A DNA stretch of 39,447 nucleotides from Lachnospiraceae bacterium (lineage in GTDB: Bacteria; Bacillota; Clostridia; Lachnospirales; Lachnospiraceae), in NCBI GenBank assembly GCA_030536455.1, contig JAUNPZ010000012.1, positions 5,581-45,027 on the forward strand, given 5' to 3'. The translations under genes were made by a program, and so were the position numbers. The notes beneath the pieces are model-generated. The model ran no database searches. It saw only the letters and a list, made by a program, of their open reading frames with translations, and was not told where the DNA came from. Below are positions 7,924 through 16,502 of the stretch, piece by piece. The number at the start of each line of letters is the position of its first letter. Position 1 is the stretch's first letter.

Positions 7924-10237
7924 GGCTGCTCCTCTCATATCTTCTGCTTCCATCTAACTGAATGGAAAATGTTCTGCCGTCATGCTGGAAATAGAACCCG
8001 GCTCCCTGGCCCTGGTCGTCCTTCATCACAAAAACCGGTTTCTCCTGGCCCTTCTTCGATGGCACCAGCAGAGTGATGATCACCTGGCGTCCCGCCTTTC
8101 CGGTCCTCATGGTCAGGTGCCACTGGCGGTCCAGACCCTGGATTTCCTCCTGATTCACACCCTCAAACACATCGGTCTGGGTGATGCCTTCCATGCCGGA
8201 GGATACATAGACGAATCTTCCTTCCAGCTCTGCCTTTTCCATGGAAAGAGCAAACTGATTCTCTGAAATCTCAAATGACGCCAGACTGTGGAGCGTAAAG
8301 TCCACGGAAACCGGATGACCGGCCTCCACCGTATCCACTACCACAAAATAACTGTGGTCTACAAAGTAAATCTCACGGGTCACATCGGTAACATCCGGCA
8401 CATTCTCCTGATAGGCCTGCGCCGCATTCTCCCGGATATAAACCACACCGTCTTTTTCCCGAACCTCTTCTACCTGGCCCACTGCATGTAACTGCTTCAC
8501 CTTATCCATGCCTGCATACTGGCCCTGGCCGTCAATCAGGATATTGTTGGTCGAACGGGTCTGCCGTCTCCAGTCCAGATGCATGGAGGAACGGAATCCG
8601 ATATAATATCCGCTTTCGATTAACAGCGGCTCTCCGTAGGCGTGAAGCAGGATGCCGTTCTGGTCACCGTGGCTGTGGCTGACGCAGCCGTAAGGGCTGC
8701 TCTTGGTCAGGAAAAAGATATGATTGTCAAAATCATCCATCTTCTCGTTGATGGCCACCCAGCCGGTGTCCCGGAACCATTTTACTGTATCAAATTCCGG
8801 GGTTCCGGTCAAGGACGTATCCCCGTAATCGTGGCGGTACACCATATCATCAAAGGCAAAATCCCACCAGCCGGCGTTGAAAAAGTCCATGTCAATCTCC
8901 GGCTCTCTCTTAAATACCTGCTCAAAATACCACTGGTACGCCGGATTTCCCGACGCCCCGCCGAACTGGCGGATGTTGAAGGCTGCCTTGTGGCCCGGAT
9001 ATTTGCCCAGGTTCGACTGGTCGCAGAAGCTGGCCCGTCTGGTGTCCACCGGATTGCAGTATAACAGGAAATCGCCCGTCTTCTTAAAGAAGGGACGCTT
9101 GTAAAAATCAATTCCGGCAAAGCTCTTTAAGGTATTCATGGCCTCGATGACGAATGCCATGCCGCTTTCCCAGTACTTCACGCCCTCGGCCCAGCCGCCG
9201 TCCTCTCCGCCCCACGGGGTATAGATGGTGCTGAAGTATTCGATGGCGTAATCCAGCCAGCCTCTTACGATAGCCCTCTTCTCCGCTCCCAGTCCTTCCT
9301 CATCGAGAAGGGCGATGCAGCATGGGGTCAGCACCGAAGATAAGGAGCGCACGGCATGGCTGTCGTATAAGGATAAGTGGATTCTGGATTCTATGATTAC
9401 ATGGTCTGCCACCTGCTTGATACGCAGGAACAGCACACGGCGGATGACTTCCTTCTCCTCCTCTGTCAGCAGCTCGTACAGCCAGTCGTAGCCGAAGGCC
9501 AGCGCGTATGCCACACGGAAGGAGCATTCATCGTTATAATCCCGGCAGGTGGGTCCTTCCACATTCCAGGCGGCCAGCTCCATCAGGCCTTCCTTCGCCT
9601 TTTCCATCCAGTCCTTCCGGTCTGCGATCCGTCCGCCCACTGCCAGGGAACGGATAAAGGTCAGCGCCTGCTGGCAGGTGGTATAGTTCTGTCTCCACTG
9701 GGAAATCACCTTCTTGTTATTCGGATAAGGAAGGGGCTCCTTCACGAAGGAAGCATTCTCATAGGTTTCCACCGAATCCCGGCAGAAGGCGGCGAAGCCG
9801 CAGTAGTCCGGGTCTGTTTTTAATGCTTCTTTAAACTCTGCAATCTGCTTCTGGTTCAGCCACAGTCTGGGATGGCTCATGTCAGCCGTCCGGTAGCGCA
9901 CCGCTCTTCCCGGAAGAGGCGTTTTGGCTGCCTCCTCCGGTACGATTACCATGCGGACCCTGCTGACCGCTTCCTTCCCTGTCACGCCGTAGCGCCAGTA
10001 ATAGATTCCCGGAGCAAATGCCTCCTCCGGTGTATAGAAATTATAAGGAATATCTTCTGCCCTGCGGCTGTCCGAAAACTCCGGATTGCCGGAATACTCC
10101 AGGAAATAGGAGATTCCCTCATCGGTGTCCTTCTCCGGCATCCAGCAGAATCTGGGCGGGTTCTCATAAACCGTCTCGCCGTCCGGCCGGTACTTCACAG
10201 ACAGCAGAGATTCCTTTGGTTCAAGTAAGCGGTCCAT
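7913..10237 (-). CDS. DUF4962/heparinase II-like polysaccharide lyase
   Basis: 774 residues, close to the length of Pedobacter heparinase II (PL21). The N-terminal domain (about 1-110) is the beta-rich DUF4962 type with ENPPRFCWMP and YYWRYGV. An alpha/alpha toroid follows, with YDSHAVRS (about 291-298) carrying a candidate catalytic His and GGWAEGVKYW (about 347-356) carrying a candidate Tyr. The beta-sandwich holds SHSHGDQNGILLHAYGEP (about 520-537), the conserved His-rich strand. Lyases of this family cleave uronate-containing polymers by beta-elimination. There is no signal peptide, so activity is probably cytoplasmic on imported fragments. It is co-transcribed with the importer upstream and the second lyase downstream. 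The substrate (glycosaminoglycan, alginate or another polyuronate) is not resolved by the sequence. Confidence 0.88.
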   Translation of the reverse strand: MDRLLEPKESLLSVKYRPDGETVYENPPRFCWMPEKDTDEGISYFLEYSGNPEFSDSRRAEDIPYNFYTPEEAFAPGIYYWRYGVTGKEAVSRVRMVIVPEEAAKTPLPGRAVRYRTADMSHPRLWLNQKQIAEFKEALKTDPDYCGFAAFCRDSVETYENASFVKEPLPYPNNKKVISQWRQNYTTCQQALTFIRSLAVGGRIADRKDWMEKAKEGLMELAAWNVEGPTCRDYNDECSFRVAYALAFGYDWLYELLTEEEKEVIRRVLFLRIKQVADHVIIESRIHLSLYDSHAVRSLSSVLTPCCIALLDEEGLGAEKRAIVRGWLDYAIEYFSTIYTPWGGEDGGWAEGVKYWESGMAFVIEAMNTLKSFAGIDFYKRPFFKKTGDFLLYCNPVDTRRASFCDQSNLGKYPGHKAAFNIRQFGGASGNPAYQWYFEQVFKREPEIDMDFFNAGWWDFAFDDMVYRHDYGDTSLTGTPEFDTVKWFRDTGWVAINEKMDDFDNHIFFLTKSSPYGCVSHSHGDQNGILLHAYGEPLLIESGYYIGFRSSMHLDWRRQTRSTNNILIDGQGQYAGMDKVKQLHAVGQVEEVREKDGVVYIRENAAQAYQENVPDVTDVTREIYFVDHSYFVVVDTVEAGHPVSVDFTLHSLASFEISENQFALSMEKAELEGRFVYVSSGMEGITQTDVFEGVNQEEIQGLDRQWHLTMRTGKAGRQVIITLLVPSKKGQEKPVFVMKDDQGQGAGFYFQHDGRTFSIQLDGSRRYERSSHVF

Positions 10238-10256
10238 CGTTCTCTTGCCTCCGTTT

Positions 10257-11870
10257 TTACTGTGCTAAGTAACGGTCATATGCTGCCTGGTAAACCTTTA
10301 CGATTTCCTCAGAGCCAAGCTCCTGGCACTTTGCCACATAGCTGTCCCATCCGGTCTCGATATCTTCCTTGCCGGTGATGAAAGCACTGATTCTCTCGTT
10401 CTGGTACTCATTTAATACGGTCAGATAGCTGTCGTATACTTCGGTCTCTTCTGCAGTCAGGTTTAAGATTGGGGTGTATGGTGCGGTATAAATGTCTGCA
10501 TTTACATAAGTATTGTAAGCCTCCAGGCCCTCCGGGCTGGTCCACTGCTTCTCATACTCGAAGTCCTGAGCGAAGCCGATCGGAAGCTGTGCGCCGTAGT
10601 TCTGCTCTAAGTAGGTCTGTACGCTGCCCTGCTTTAATACCTCTGGCTTAAAGATTGGCTTACCGTCTACCATATCATAGGTCTCGCCTTCGATACCGTA
10701 GTTTGCCGCGCGGTTTCCTTCCTCACTGTAGAACCAGTCCATGAAGCGGATTGCCGCTTCCGGATTCTTGCAGTTGGAAGAGATTGCCCATCCGTCCGGC
10801 TTCATCATGGCTCTCTGATGCTCCTCGAAGCCCTTGCCGTTCTTGTTTACCGGAAGCATAACGCCAAGCTTAAAGTCCGGAACTGCCTTTAACAGCTCTT
10901 CGTTGTGGCAGTAGGAGGTGGTAGAAGCAATCCACTCATGGGTCATGCCGCCTACGTTGTCCTTGGTCCACAGGGTCTGTCTGGAGGTATTCTGCTTTCT
11001 GGTAAAGATTTCCGGGTCAATGATGCCGTCCTCGTACCACTGGTTTAATCCGGCGATTGCCTCCTTAAACTCCGGCGCGGTCCATGCGTGATACAGCTTG
11101 TCGTTCTCGCCTACTACGATACGGTCCTGGAAGGAATCGTTGCTGTATACTCTTGCGCCCCACAGGTTTGCCAGACGAATCATCTCCTCAAACTTATCAT
11201 TGAAGTAAGGAATCTCGTCCTTCTGTCCGTTGCCGTTGGGGTCGCCGTCACGGAACGCATATAATACGGTCTCTAATTCTTCAAAGGTGGTCGGCATGGA
11301 GAGGCCAAGCTTGTCTAACCAGTCCTGACGTAAGAAGTATGCACGTCCAGCCTCGCCGTCCGGAACATAGTTCAGCATGTAGATGTTGCCGTCCGGCGCG
11401 GTCAGCGCCTTCTTAATCTCCGGATTCTCCTCCAGATACTTCTTGATGTTCGGCGCATGCTCCTCGATTAAATCGTTCATCGGGATAAATGCACCCTGCA
11501 GCGCGTAGGTAAAGATCGGTCCCTTTAAGTTGGCGCCGCCGTAGATGTCAGCCGGGAACTTCTCGGTTGCCTGAAGCTGGAATTCCTCTGCGGACTTCTG
11601 CGCTACCGGGTTTGCCGTGTTCTCTAATACCACGCCGGTCTGCTTTGCTGCTAACTGGTAAACCGGAAGGATGTTGCCGTCCTTGTCCAGGATGGTGAAC
11701 TTGTTGTTGGTATGTAAATGCATCTTTAAGGTAACCTGCTCACCCTCTGCTGCCTTTCCGCCCTCGGAACCTGCGTTGGAGGAAGCGGCTCCGCTGCCGC
11801 CGCAGCCGGTCATCGCGGAAGCTGCCATCATTGCTGCCATCATAAGTGCCATTGTTCTTTTCTTCATCAT
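10257..11870 (-). CDS. Carbohydrate ABC importer, substrate-binding lipoprotein (LplA/YtcQ-type)
   Basis: 537-residue extracellular binding protein. The signal sequence is rich in Met and Ala and ends in a lipobox AMTGC with Cys23, followed by a Gly/Ser-rich linker. The body shows the LplA/LipO pattern: a Ca-site-like DPNGNGQKDEIPY stretch, WLDKLGLSMPTTFEELE, and aromatic-rich pockets. It binds the oligosaccharide outside the cell and delivers it to the two permeases encoded just upstream (74 bp gap). No ATPase gene is present; this importer class usually shares an MsmK-type ATPase encoded elsewhere. The start has AGGAG seven bases upstream. The ligand is inferred from the lyases to be a uronate oligosaccharide. 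Confidence 0.92.
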   Translation of the reverse strand: MMKKRTMALMMAAMMAASAMTGCGGSGAASSNAGSEGGKAAEGEQVTLKMHLHTNNKFTILDKDGNILPVYQLAAKQTGVVLENTANPVAQKSAEEFQLQATEKFPADIYGGANLKGPIFTYALQGAFIPMNDLIEEHAPNIKKYLEENPEIKKALTAPDGNIYMLNYVPDGEAGRAYFLRQDWLDKLGLSMPTTFEELETVLYAFRDGDPNGNGQKDEIPYFNDKFEEMIRLANLWGARVYSNDSFQDRIVVGENDKLYHAWTAPEFKEAIAGLNQWYEDGIIDPEIFTRKQNTSRQTLWTKDNVGGMTHEWIASTTSYCHNEELLKAVPDFKLGVMLPVNKNGKGFEEHQRAMMKPDGWAISSNCKNPEAAIRFMDWFYSEEGNRAANYGIEGETYDMVDGKPIFKPEVLKQGSVQTYLEQNYGAQLPIGFAQDFEYEKQWTSPEGLEAYNTYVNADIYTAPYTPILNLTAEETEVYDSYLTVLNEYQNERISAFITGKEDIETGWDSYVAKCQELGSEEIVKVYQAAYDRYLAQ

Positions 11871-11944
11871 TTTTCTTCTCCTCGTCTTTTATTTGATTGG
11901 ATTCGATTTTCGGATTTTTTGTTTCTTTCTTCTCTATACGCTCT

Positions 11945-12817
11945 TTAGCCCTTTACGCCGCCGACCATAACGCCCTTTACGAAGTACTTCTGGATGTATG
12001 GGAACAGCAGCAGTACCGGGATGATGGAGCAGATTACGAATGCGTAAATAATGGTGTTGTAGGAATACTGCTGACCTGCGATGGTATTGGCAAACTCGGA
12101 TACCAGCGCCTGGTCAATAATCTTCTGCTTTAAGTATACCTGCAGCGGAATCTTGTCCATATCCTTTAACAGTACCATGGACCAGAAGTAACCGTTCCAT
12201 CTGGACATTGCATAGTATAACCACACGGTTGCCATGGAAGGCTTGGAAAGAGGCAGGTAGATGTTCCAGAAGCACTGGAAATCGTTGGCGCCGTCAATCT
12301 GCGCGGATTCCTCCATCTCAACCGGCACGGATTCAAAGTAGTTTCTTAACAGGATGATATAGAACGCCTGGATACCGAAGGAAACCAGGATCATCCAACG
12401 GTTGTTGGTTGCGCCTAAACCGGTATAGTTTAAGTATAACGGAATAAAACCAGGTGTAAACCACATTGTAAAGGTCAGCAGCATGTTGATGATTTTTCTG
12501 GAACGGAACCGCTTCTTGGATAATGCGTATGCGGCCGGAGTGCTGACTAACATACTGAAGCCGGAGCCCAGGATGGTGTAGAACATGGTATTGCCGTAGG
12601 AGATCCAGAACTGCTTGTCCCAGAGCACCTGCTTGTAGGATTCAAAGTTAAAGCCCTTGGGAATCAGGAGCACCTTGCCGGCATCTACCGCAGCGCCGTT
12701 GCTTAAGGAGCAGGCCAGTACATAAACCAGCGGGTAAAAACAGATTAAACCAAAGACCGTCAGAATCACGGCATTTACAATATCAAAAACTTTCGAGCCT
12801 AACATTTTCCCTTTCAT
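11945..12817 (-). CDS. Carbohydrate ABC importer permease (LplC/YtcP-type)
   Basis: About 290 residues, inner-membrane permease with six predicted helices. The cytoplasmic EAA-type loop reads EESAQIDGANDFQCFWNIYLPLSKP. It ends with the typical IQKYFVKGVMVGGVKG tail of the MalG/LplC group. The start at 12817 has a perfect AGGAGG six bases upstream; a start 18 bases earlier would overlap the previous stop. It pairs with the LplB-type permease immediately upstream (the stop of that gene lies 12 bp before this start codon) and forms the translocation channel for the binding protein encoded 74 bp downstream. Confidence 0.93.
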   Translation of the reverse strand: MKGKMLGSKVFDIVNAVILTVFGLICFYPLVYVLACSLSNGAAVDAGKVLLIPKGFNFESYKQVLWDKQFWISYGNTMFYTILGSGFSMLVSTPAAYALSKKRFRSRKIINMLLTFTMWFTPGFIPLYLNYTGLGATNNRWMILVSFGIQAFYIILLRNYFESVPVEMEESAQIDGANDFQCFWNIYLPLSKPSMATVWLYYAMSRWNGYFWSMVLLKDMDKIPLQVYLKQKIIDQALVSEFANTIAGQQYSYNTIIYAFVICSIIPVLLLFPYIQKYFVKGVMVGGVKG

Positions 12818-12828
12818 CTGACTTCCTC

Positions 12829-13836
12829 CTACCATAATGATGTTTCTGAGAATTTCTTGGAAATCCGGTTTGCCAGTACCACCAGCGCAAAGCCCACAAC
12901 GGAGTTAATCAAGCTGGCTGCGGTCGATAAACCGTAATCCGGGTTGTTCGCAATACCCATACGATATGTAAAGGTACTTAAGATATCTGCCTTGTCATAA
13001 ATACCTGGGTTATACAGAAGAAGAACCTTCTCATAACCAACATTTAAGATATTTCCTACACGGATGATCAGCATGATCATAATAGTAGGAAGGATACCAG
13101 GAATACTGATGCTCCAGATCTGACGGAACCGTCCGGCGCCGTCTACCTTGGCTGCCTCGTAAAGCTCAACCGGGATTCCGCACAGCGCTGCGAAGAATAC
13201 GATGGAGCTGAAGCCGGATTCCTTCCAGATACCGGATAAGGTATAGATGGTACGGAAGAATTTGGATTCCGACATAAAGTGAATCTGCTGATAATCGCCG
13301 CCGAAGAACGTAACGATTTTCTCCAGAACCACATTGAATAAACCGGTGTTCATGGAGAGCATGGTAACAACCAGACTGCATACTACAACCTCGGAGATGA
13401 AGTGGGGTGCGTAGGTAACGGTCTGCAGAAGCTTCTTTCTCCGGTTTCCGCGAAGCTCATGGAACATCAGCGCCAGGATAATCGGAACCGGGAAGCCGAA
13501 GAACAATCCGTATAAGCTGATTGCTACCGTATTCCGGAACGCTCTCCAGAACAGCTCTGCGGATGCGCCGAACATCAGGTTCTTAAAATTTTCCAGCCCT
13601 ACGAAATCACTGCCTGCGATTCCTTTAAATGGACTGTACTTTAAAAATGCAATGGATACACCGGACAGCGGCCGGAATGCGTAGAAGTATAACCAGATTA
13701 ATAGCGGCGCAACTAATACCCAAAGCTGCCAGTCCCTCTTCACTGCCTCCACCGCCCGCTTCATCCAGCTTGTTTTCTCTGCGGTGGCTGCTTTGCCTGT
13801 CTGCGGCTCTTTCTTATTGGAAAAGCCCTTTTTCAT
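12829..13836 (-). CDS. Carbohydrate ABC importer permease (LplB/YteP-type)
   Basis: About 335 residues. A basic and charged N-terminal segment (to about residue 40) precedes six predicted transmembrane helices. The EAA loop reads YEAAKVDGAGRFRQIWSISIPGI. It belongs to the LplB/YteP permease group that pairs with LplC-type partners. I chose the ATG at 13836 because AGGAGG lies nine bases upstream; the frame also allows an ATG at 13842, which would be only three bases from the same AGGAGG. First gene of the utilisation operon, divergent from the AraC regulator at 14242. Confidence 0.92.
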   Translation of the reverse strand: MKKGFSNKKEPQTGKAATAEKTSWMKRAVEAVKRDWQLWVLVAPLLIWLYFYAFRPLSGVSIAFLKYSPFKGIAGSDFVGLENFKNLMFGASAELFWRAFRNTVAISLYGLFFGFPVPIILALMFHELRGNRRKKLLQTVTYAPHFISEVVVCSLVVTMLSMNTGLFNVVLEKIVTFFGGDYQQIHFMSESKFFRTIYTLSGIWKESGFSSIVFFAALCGIPVELYEAAKVDGAGRFRQIWSISIPGILPTIMIMLIIRVGNILNVGYEKVLLLYNPGIYDKADILSTFTYRMGIANNPDYGLSTAASLINSVVGFALVVLANRISKKFSETSLW

Positions 13837-14131
13837 AAACATGTACCTCCTTCTCTTTTGCAGCACCTCCCCGTCCCCTCTATTGGTTCAGAAGGGGTTA
13901 TCCGGCCTGCCAGCCGGTCAAAGGTTCGTGCCGTTTGCTTATGTGGCCATTCTTGCACAGGTTCCGCTCAAAGTAAATCTTGAATGTTCCAGAACGTCGG
14001 CAATACTCCGCATTTTGCCATCATCAATATTCCATCCATCGCCTTTTTTCCCTTTTTCCTGTGTTTTTCGCTGTTTTTACCAGCAAAGCAGGTGATATAT
14101 TATCCTTTTTCGTTCTGATTTTCATTTTTTC
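13837..14131. other. Divergent intergenic region between importer operon and AraC regulator
   Basis: The 405 bp between the two start codons hold no credible gene. A clear plus-strand promoter lies at 14132-14160. On the minus strand I could not find a convincing -35/-10 pair for the importer operon, which fits an activator-dependent promoter. Pyrimidine-rich runs at 14040-14135 are the only other notable feature. Confidence 0.5.
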
Positions 14132-14160
14132 TTGACATTTTTTCGAATTAAAGATACAGT
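14132..14160 (+). promoter_or_regulatory. Promoter of the AraC-type regulator
   Basis: A consensus -35 TTGACA (14132-14137), a 17-bp spacer and -10 TACAGT (14155-14160, four of six consensus bases) lie about 80 bp before the start codon. Confidence 0.7.
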
Positions 14161-14241
14161 TAAAGGACGGCATCGTCTGCGAAATTTCCTTTGCATCGTG
14201 CCTTATTATTCCAATTTTTTACTGTGAAAGAGGTTGTTTCC

Positions 14242-16458
14242 ATGTTTAACGGCAAATATCACAAGCGGCTTTACCATCTGTTCCAGGGGATCACCTTTGT
14301 ATTTTGTCTGGTCCTCCTGCTGCTGATCGGTTACCGCAGCACGGTTTCCATAAAAAGCAAGTACGAAAATTCCGTCCGGCAGAGCGTCGCCTCCAGCAAT
14401 ATGCTGTCTGAGGTTACCTTCGCCAACATCCACTCCGCCATCAGCGTGATGCTCCGCGACCACACCATCCGCTCCTGGGGACGGGCGGAGCGTCCGGCCG
14501 ATTACTATTACGATGCCTATCTCGTAAATAAGCAGCTCCAGAAGCTGACCACCCAGTATTCCACCGTCCCCTTTACTCCGGCTGTGACCCGGCTAAAGGA
14601 TGAGGTTTTCGTCCTCTCTCCCTCCGGCTCCCTTCCGAAAAAGGAATATTTTGCCCAGGAGACGGACCTTAGTATGGCTCAGGCCAGGGAAGCCATGACC
14701 TGGCTTTATGAGAAATCCGGAGATTACCTGGTTCCTTCCTATGATGAAAGCGGCGCGCTTCAGAATCTTTACTACTTTATCCGCCCGCCTTACGACAGCG
14801 GGGACCTGGTTTACATCATCGAGATTCCCAGAACCAGTCTGATTGCGGTGGGGGAGGACCAGCGTTTTCTTCTTTTAAGAGATTCCCAGGTTCTGGCCTG
14901 CAGCCACAATCTTCCGGAACTGGCCGGACTGTTTGAGGAGGTCAGCTCCTGTATCCAGTCCCTGACGGAATTTCCGGATAACCCGCTTTCGCCTCTGTCC
15001 TGGAAGGATTCGTCCATCTATCTGACCGGATTTTCCGGTCTGGACTGGCAGATTGCTTATATTTATGATACGATACAGCTTTCCTACCTGCAGATTCTGC
15101 TTTATATGGTCATCCCGTTCTGCATTATGATGGCGGCTGCCCTCTGGCTGTCCCGCTATCTCAGCAACCGCCTCTACCATCCGATTCAGGAGGTGATGCA
15201 GGAGGTGGATGCCGGTTCCCTGGAGCCGGGAGAGGTGGATGAATTCCAGCTTTTCAAGCAGAATGCCCGGACCGCCAGACAGCTTTCCGACGACCTGCAG
15301 AAAATTATGGAGCGCAACGCGGCCCTGGTGAGCCAGAAGTTCTACCGTGACCTGCTGCTGGGACTGGATGTGCGGAAGAATCCTCTGTATCAGTCCTTCC
15401 CCATCGACTCCCTGCCCTGGTGCGTCATCCTGTTTGACTTCCAGGAAAGCTCCCGTGAGGATATGGCCGACGATTTGTTCTTTATCAAGAACCAGCTCTT
15501 CGCCGCCGCCCAGGAAAGCGGAAATCATCCTGCGGTCAATATCACCCACAACACCTGCGCCATCCTTCTTCAGACCGCCAGACCGGCGGAGGCCCGCGGC
15601 CTGGCCCTGGTTTTATCCAATGCCATCCCGGAAGAGCAGGTGGTAAAAATCGCCATCAGCTCCATACGGGAGGGCATCCTGAAGCTTCCGGAGTGCTATC
15701 AGGAGGCAAAACGGGTTCTGGAGTACCGGTATCTCTTCGGCTCCAGTGAGATTCTGACGGCGGAGCAGGTTCTGAGGAAGGAATCGGAGAATTATTTTTA
15801 TCCGATTGTCACGGAAAACCGGCTGATTCAGGGGATTGCGGAAGGAAAGGCCTCAGCCTTAGACGTCTTCGACAATCTGATTCGGGAGAATTTCCTCCAC
15901 CGGAACCTGACGCCGGAGGCATTAAGAAGCTTTATCTACATCCTGTTCAGTACCATCAGCCGGATTTTCTCCGAACTGAAGACAAGTCCGGAGGAGCTTC
16001 TGGGACATCCCGTGGATTACGAAGGCTTTTACGCCCACTGGTCCAGCCCGAATATCATCAGCGATATCCGGCTGCTGATTCAGGAAATCATAACCGCCGT
16101 GGACTCCTTAAACTCCAACGCCGACAGCCAGACTCTGTCCCGGATGCAGAACTATATTTTTGAAAACTATTCCTCGGATATCATGCTGAATGACATGGCA
16201 GACGAGCTTGGAATCTCTGCAAAATACTGCAGCAATCTGTTTAAGAAATTAAGTGATGAGAATTTTAAGACCTTCTTGAACCGCTACCGGATTAACCAGG
16301 CAAAGAAATTCCTGGACGAGAACCCGGGCAAAAAGATTTCCGAGCTTTGCGAGGAAGTCGGCTTCAACAGCTCCACCACCTTCATCCGGGTATTCGGAAA
16401 GTTCACCGGCATGACGCCGGGAGCCTACGCGGGGATGGTGAAGGATAAGAAAAAATGA
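14242..16458 (+). CDS. Membrane-anchored AraC-family transcriptional regulator
   Basis: About 738 residues. One transmembrane helix lies at about 13-33, an extracellular sensor region of roughly 250 residues follows, and a second helix (LLYMVIPFCIMMAAALWLS) leads to a cytoplasmic part. The C-terminal 100 residues are a two-unit AraC DNA-binding domain with ELGISAKYCSNLFKK and ELCEEVGFNSSTTFIRVF. There is no kinase or receiver, so sensing and DNA binding are in one chain. Such regulators commonly sit divergent to Lpl-type importers, as here. I chose the ATG at 14242 (AGAGG eight bases upstream), giving a basic N-terminus before the first helix. It probably activates the importer/lyase operon when substrate is outside. 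The locus therefore has two independent sensor systems. Confidence 0.9.
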   Translation: MFNGKYHKRLYHLFQGITFVFCLVLLLLIGYRSTVSIKSKYENSVRQSVASSNMLSEVTFANIHSAISVMLRDHTIRSWGRAERPADYYYDAYLVNKQLQKLTTQYSTVPFTPAVTRLKDEVFVLSPSGSLPKKEYFAQETDLSMAQAREAMTWLYEKSGDYLVPSYDESGALQNLYYFIRPPYDSGDLVYIIEIPRTSLIAVGEDQRFLLLRDSQVLACSHNLPELAGLFEEVSSCIQSLTEFPDNPLSPLSWKDSSIYLTGFSGLDWQIAYIYDTIQLSYLQILLYMVIPFCIMMAAALWLSRYLSNRLYHPIQEVMQEVDAGSLEPGEVDEFQLFKQNARTARQLSDDLQKIMERNAALVSQKFYRDLLLGLDVRKNPLYQSFPIDSLPWCVILFDFQESSREDMADDLFFIKNQLFAAAQESGNHPAVNITHNTCAILLQTARPAEARGLALVLSNAIPEEQVVKIAISSIREGILKLPECYQEAKRVLEYRYLFGSSEILTAEQVLRKESENYFYPIVTENRLIQGIAEGKASALDVFDNLIRENFLHRNLTPEALRSFIYILFSTISRIFSELKTSPEELLGHPVDYEGFYAHWSSPNIISDIRLLIQEIITAVDSLNSNADSQTLSRMQNYIFENYSSDIMLNDMADELGISAKYCSNLFKKLSDENFKTFLNRYRINQAKKFLDENPGKKISELCEEVGFNSSTTFIRVFGKFTGMTPGAYAGMVKDKKK

Positions 16459-16464
16459 ATATCG

Positions 16465-16502
16465 AAAATAGCGGGGACATATCAATATGCCCCCGCTATT
16501 TT
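16465..16502. terminator. Bidirectional intrinsic terminator
   Basis: A 12-bp perfect stem (16465-16476 with 16491-16502) has A-rich and T-rich outer ends, so it can stop transcription from both directions. It serves the convergent AraC regulator and helicase genes, and overlaps the helicase stop codon. Confidence 0.85.
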
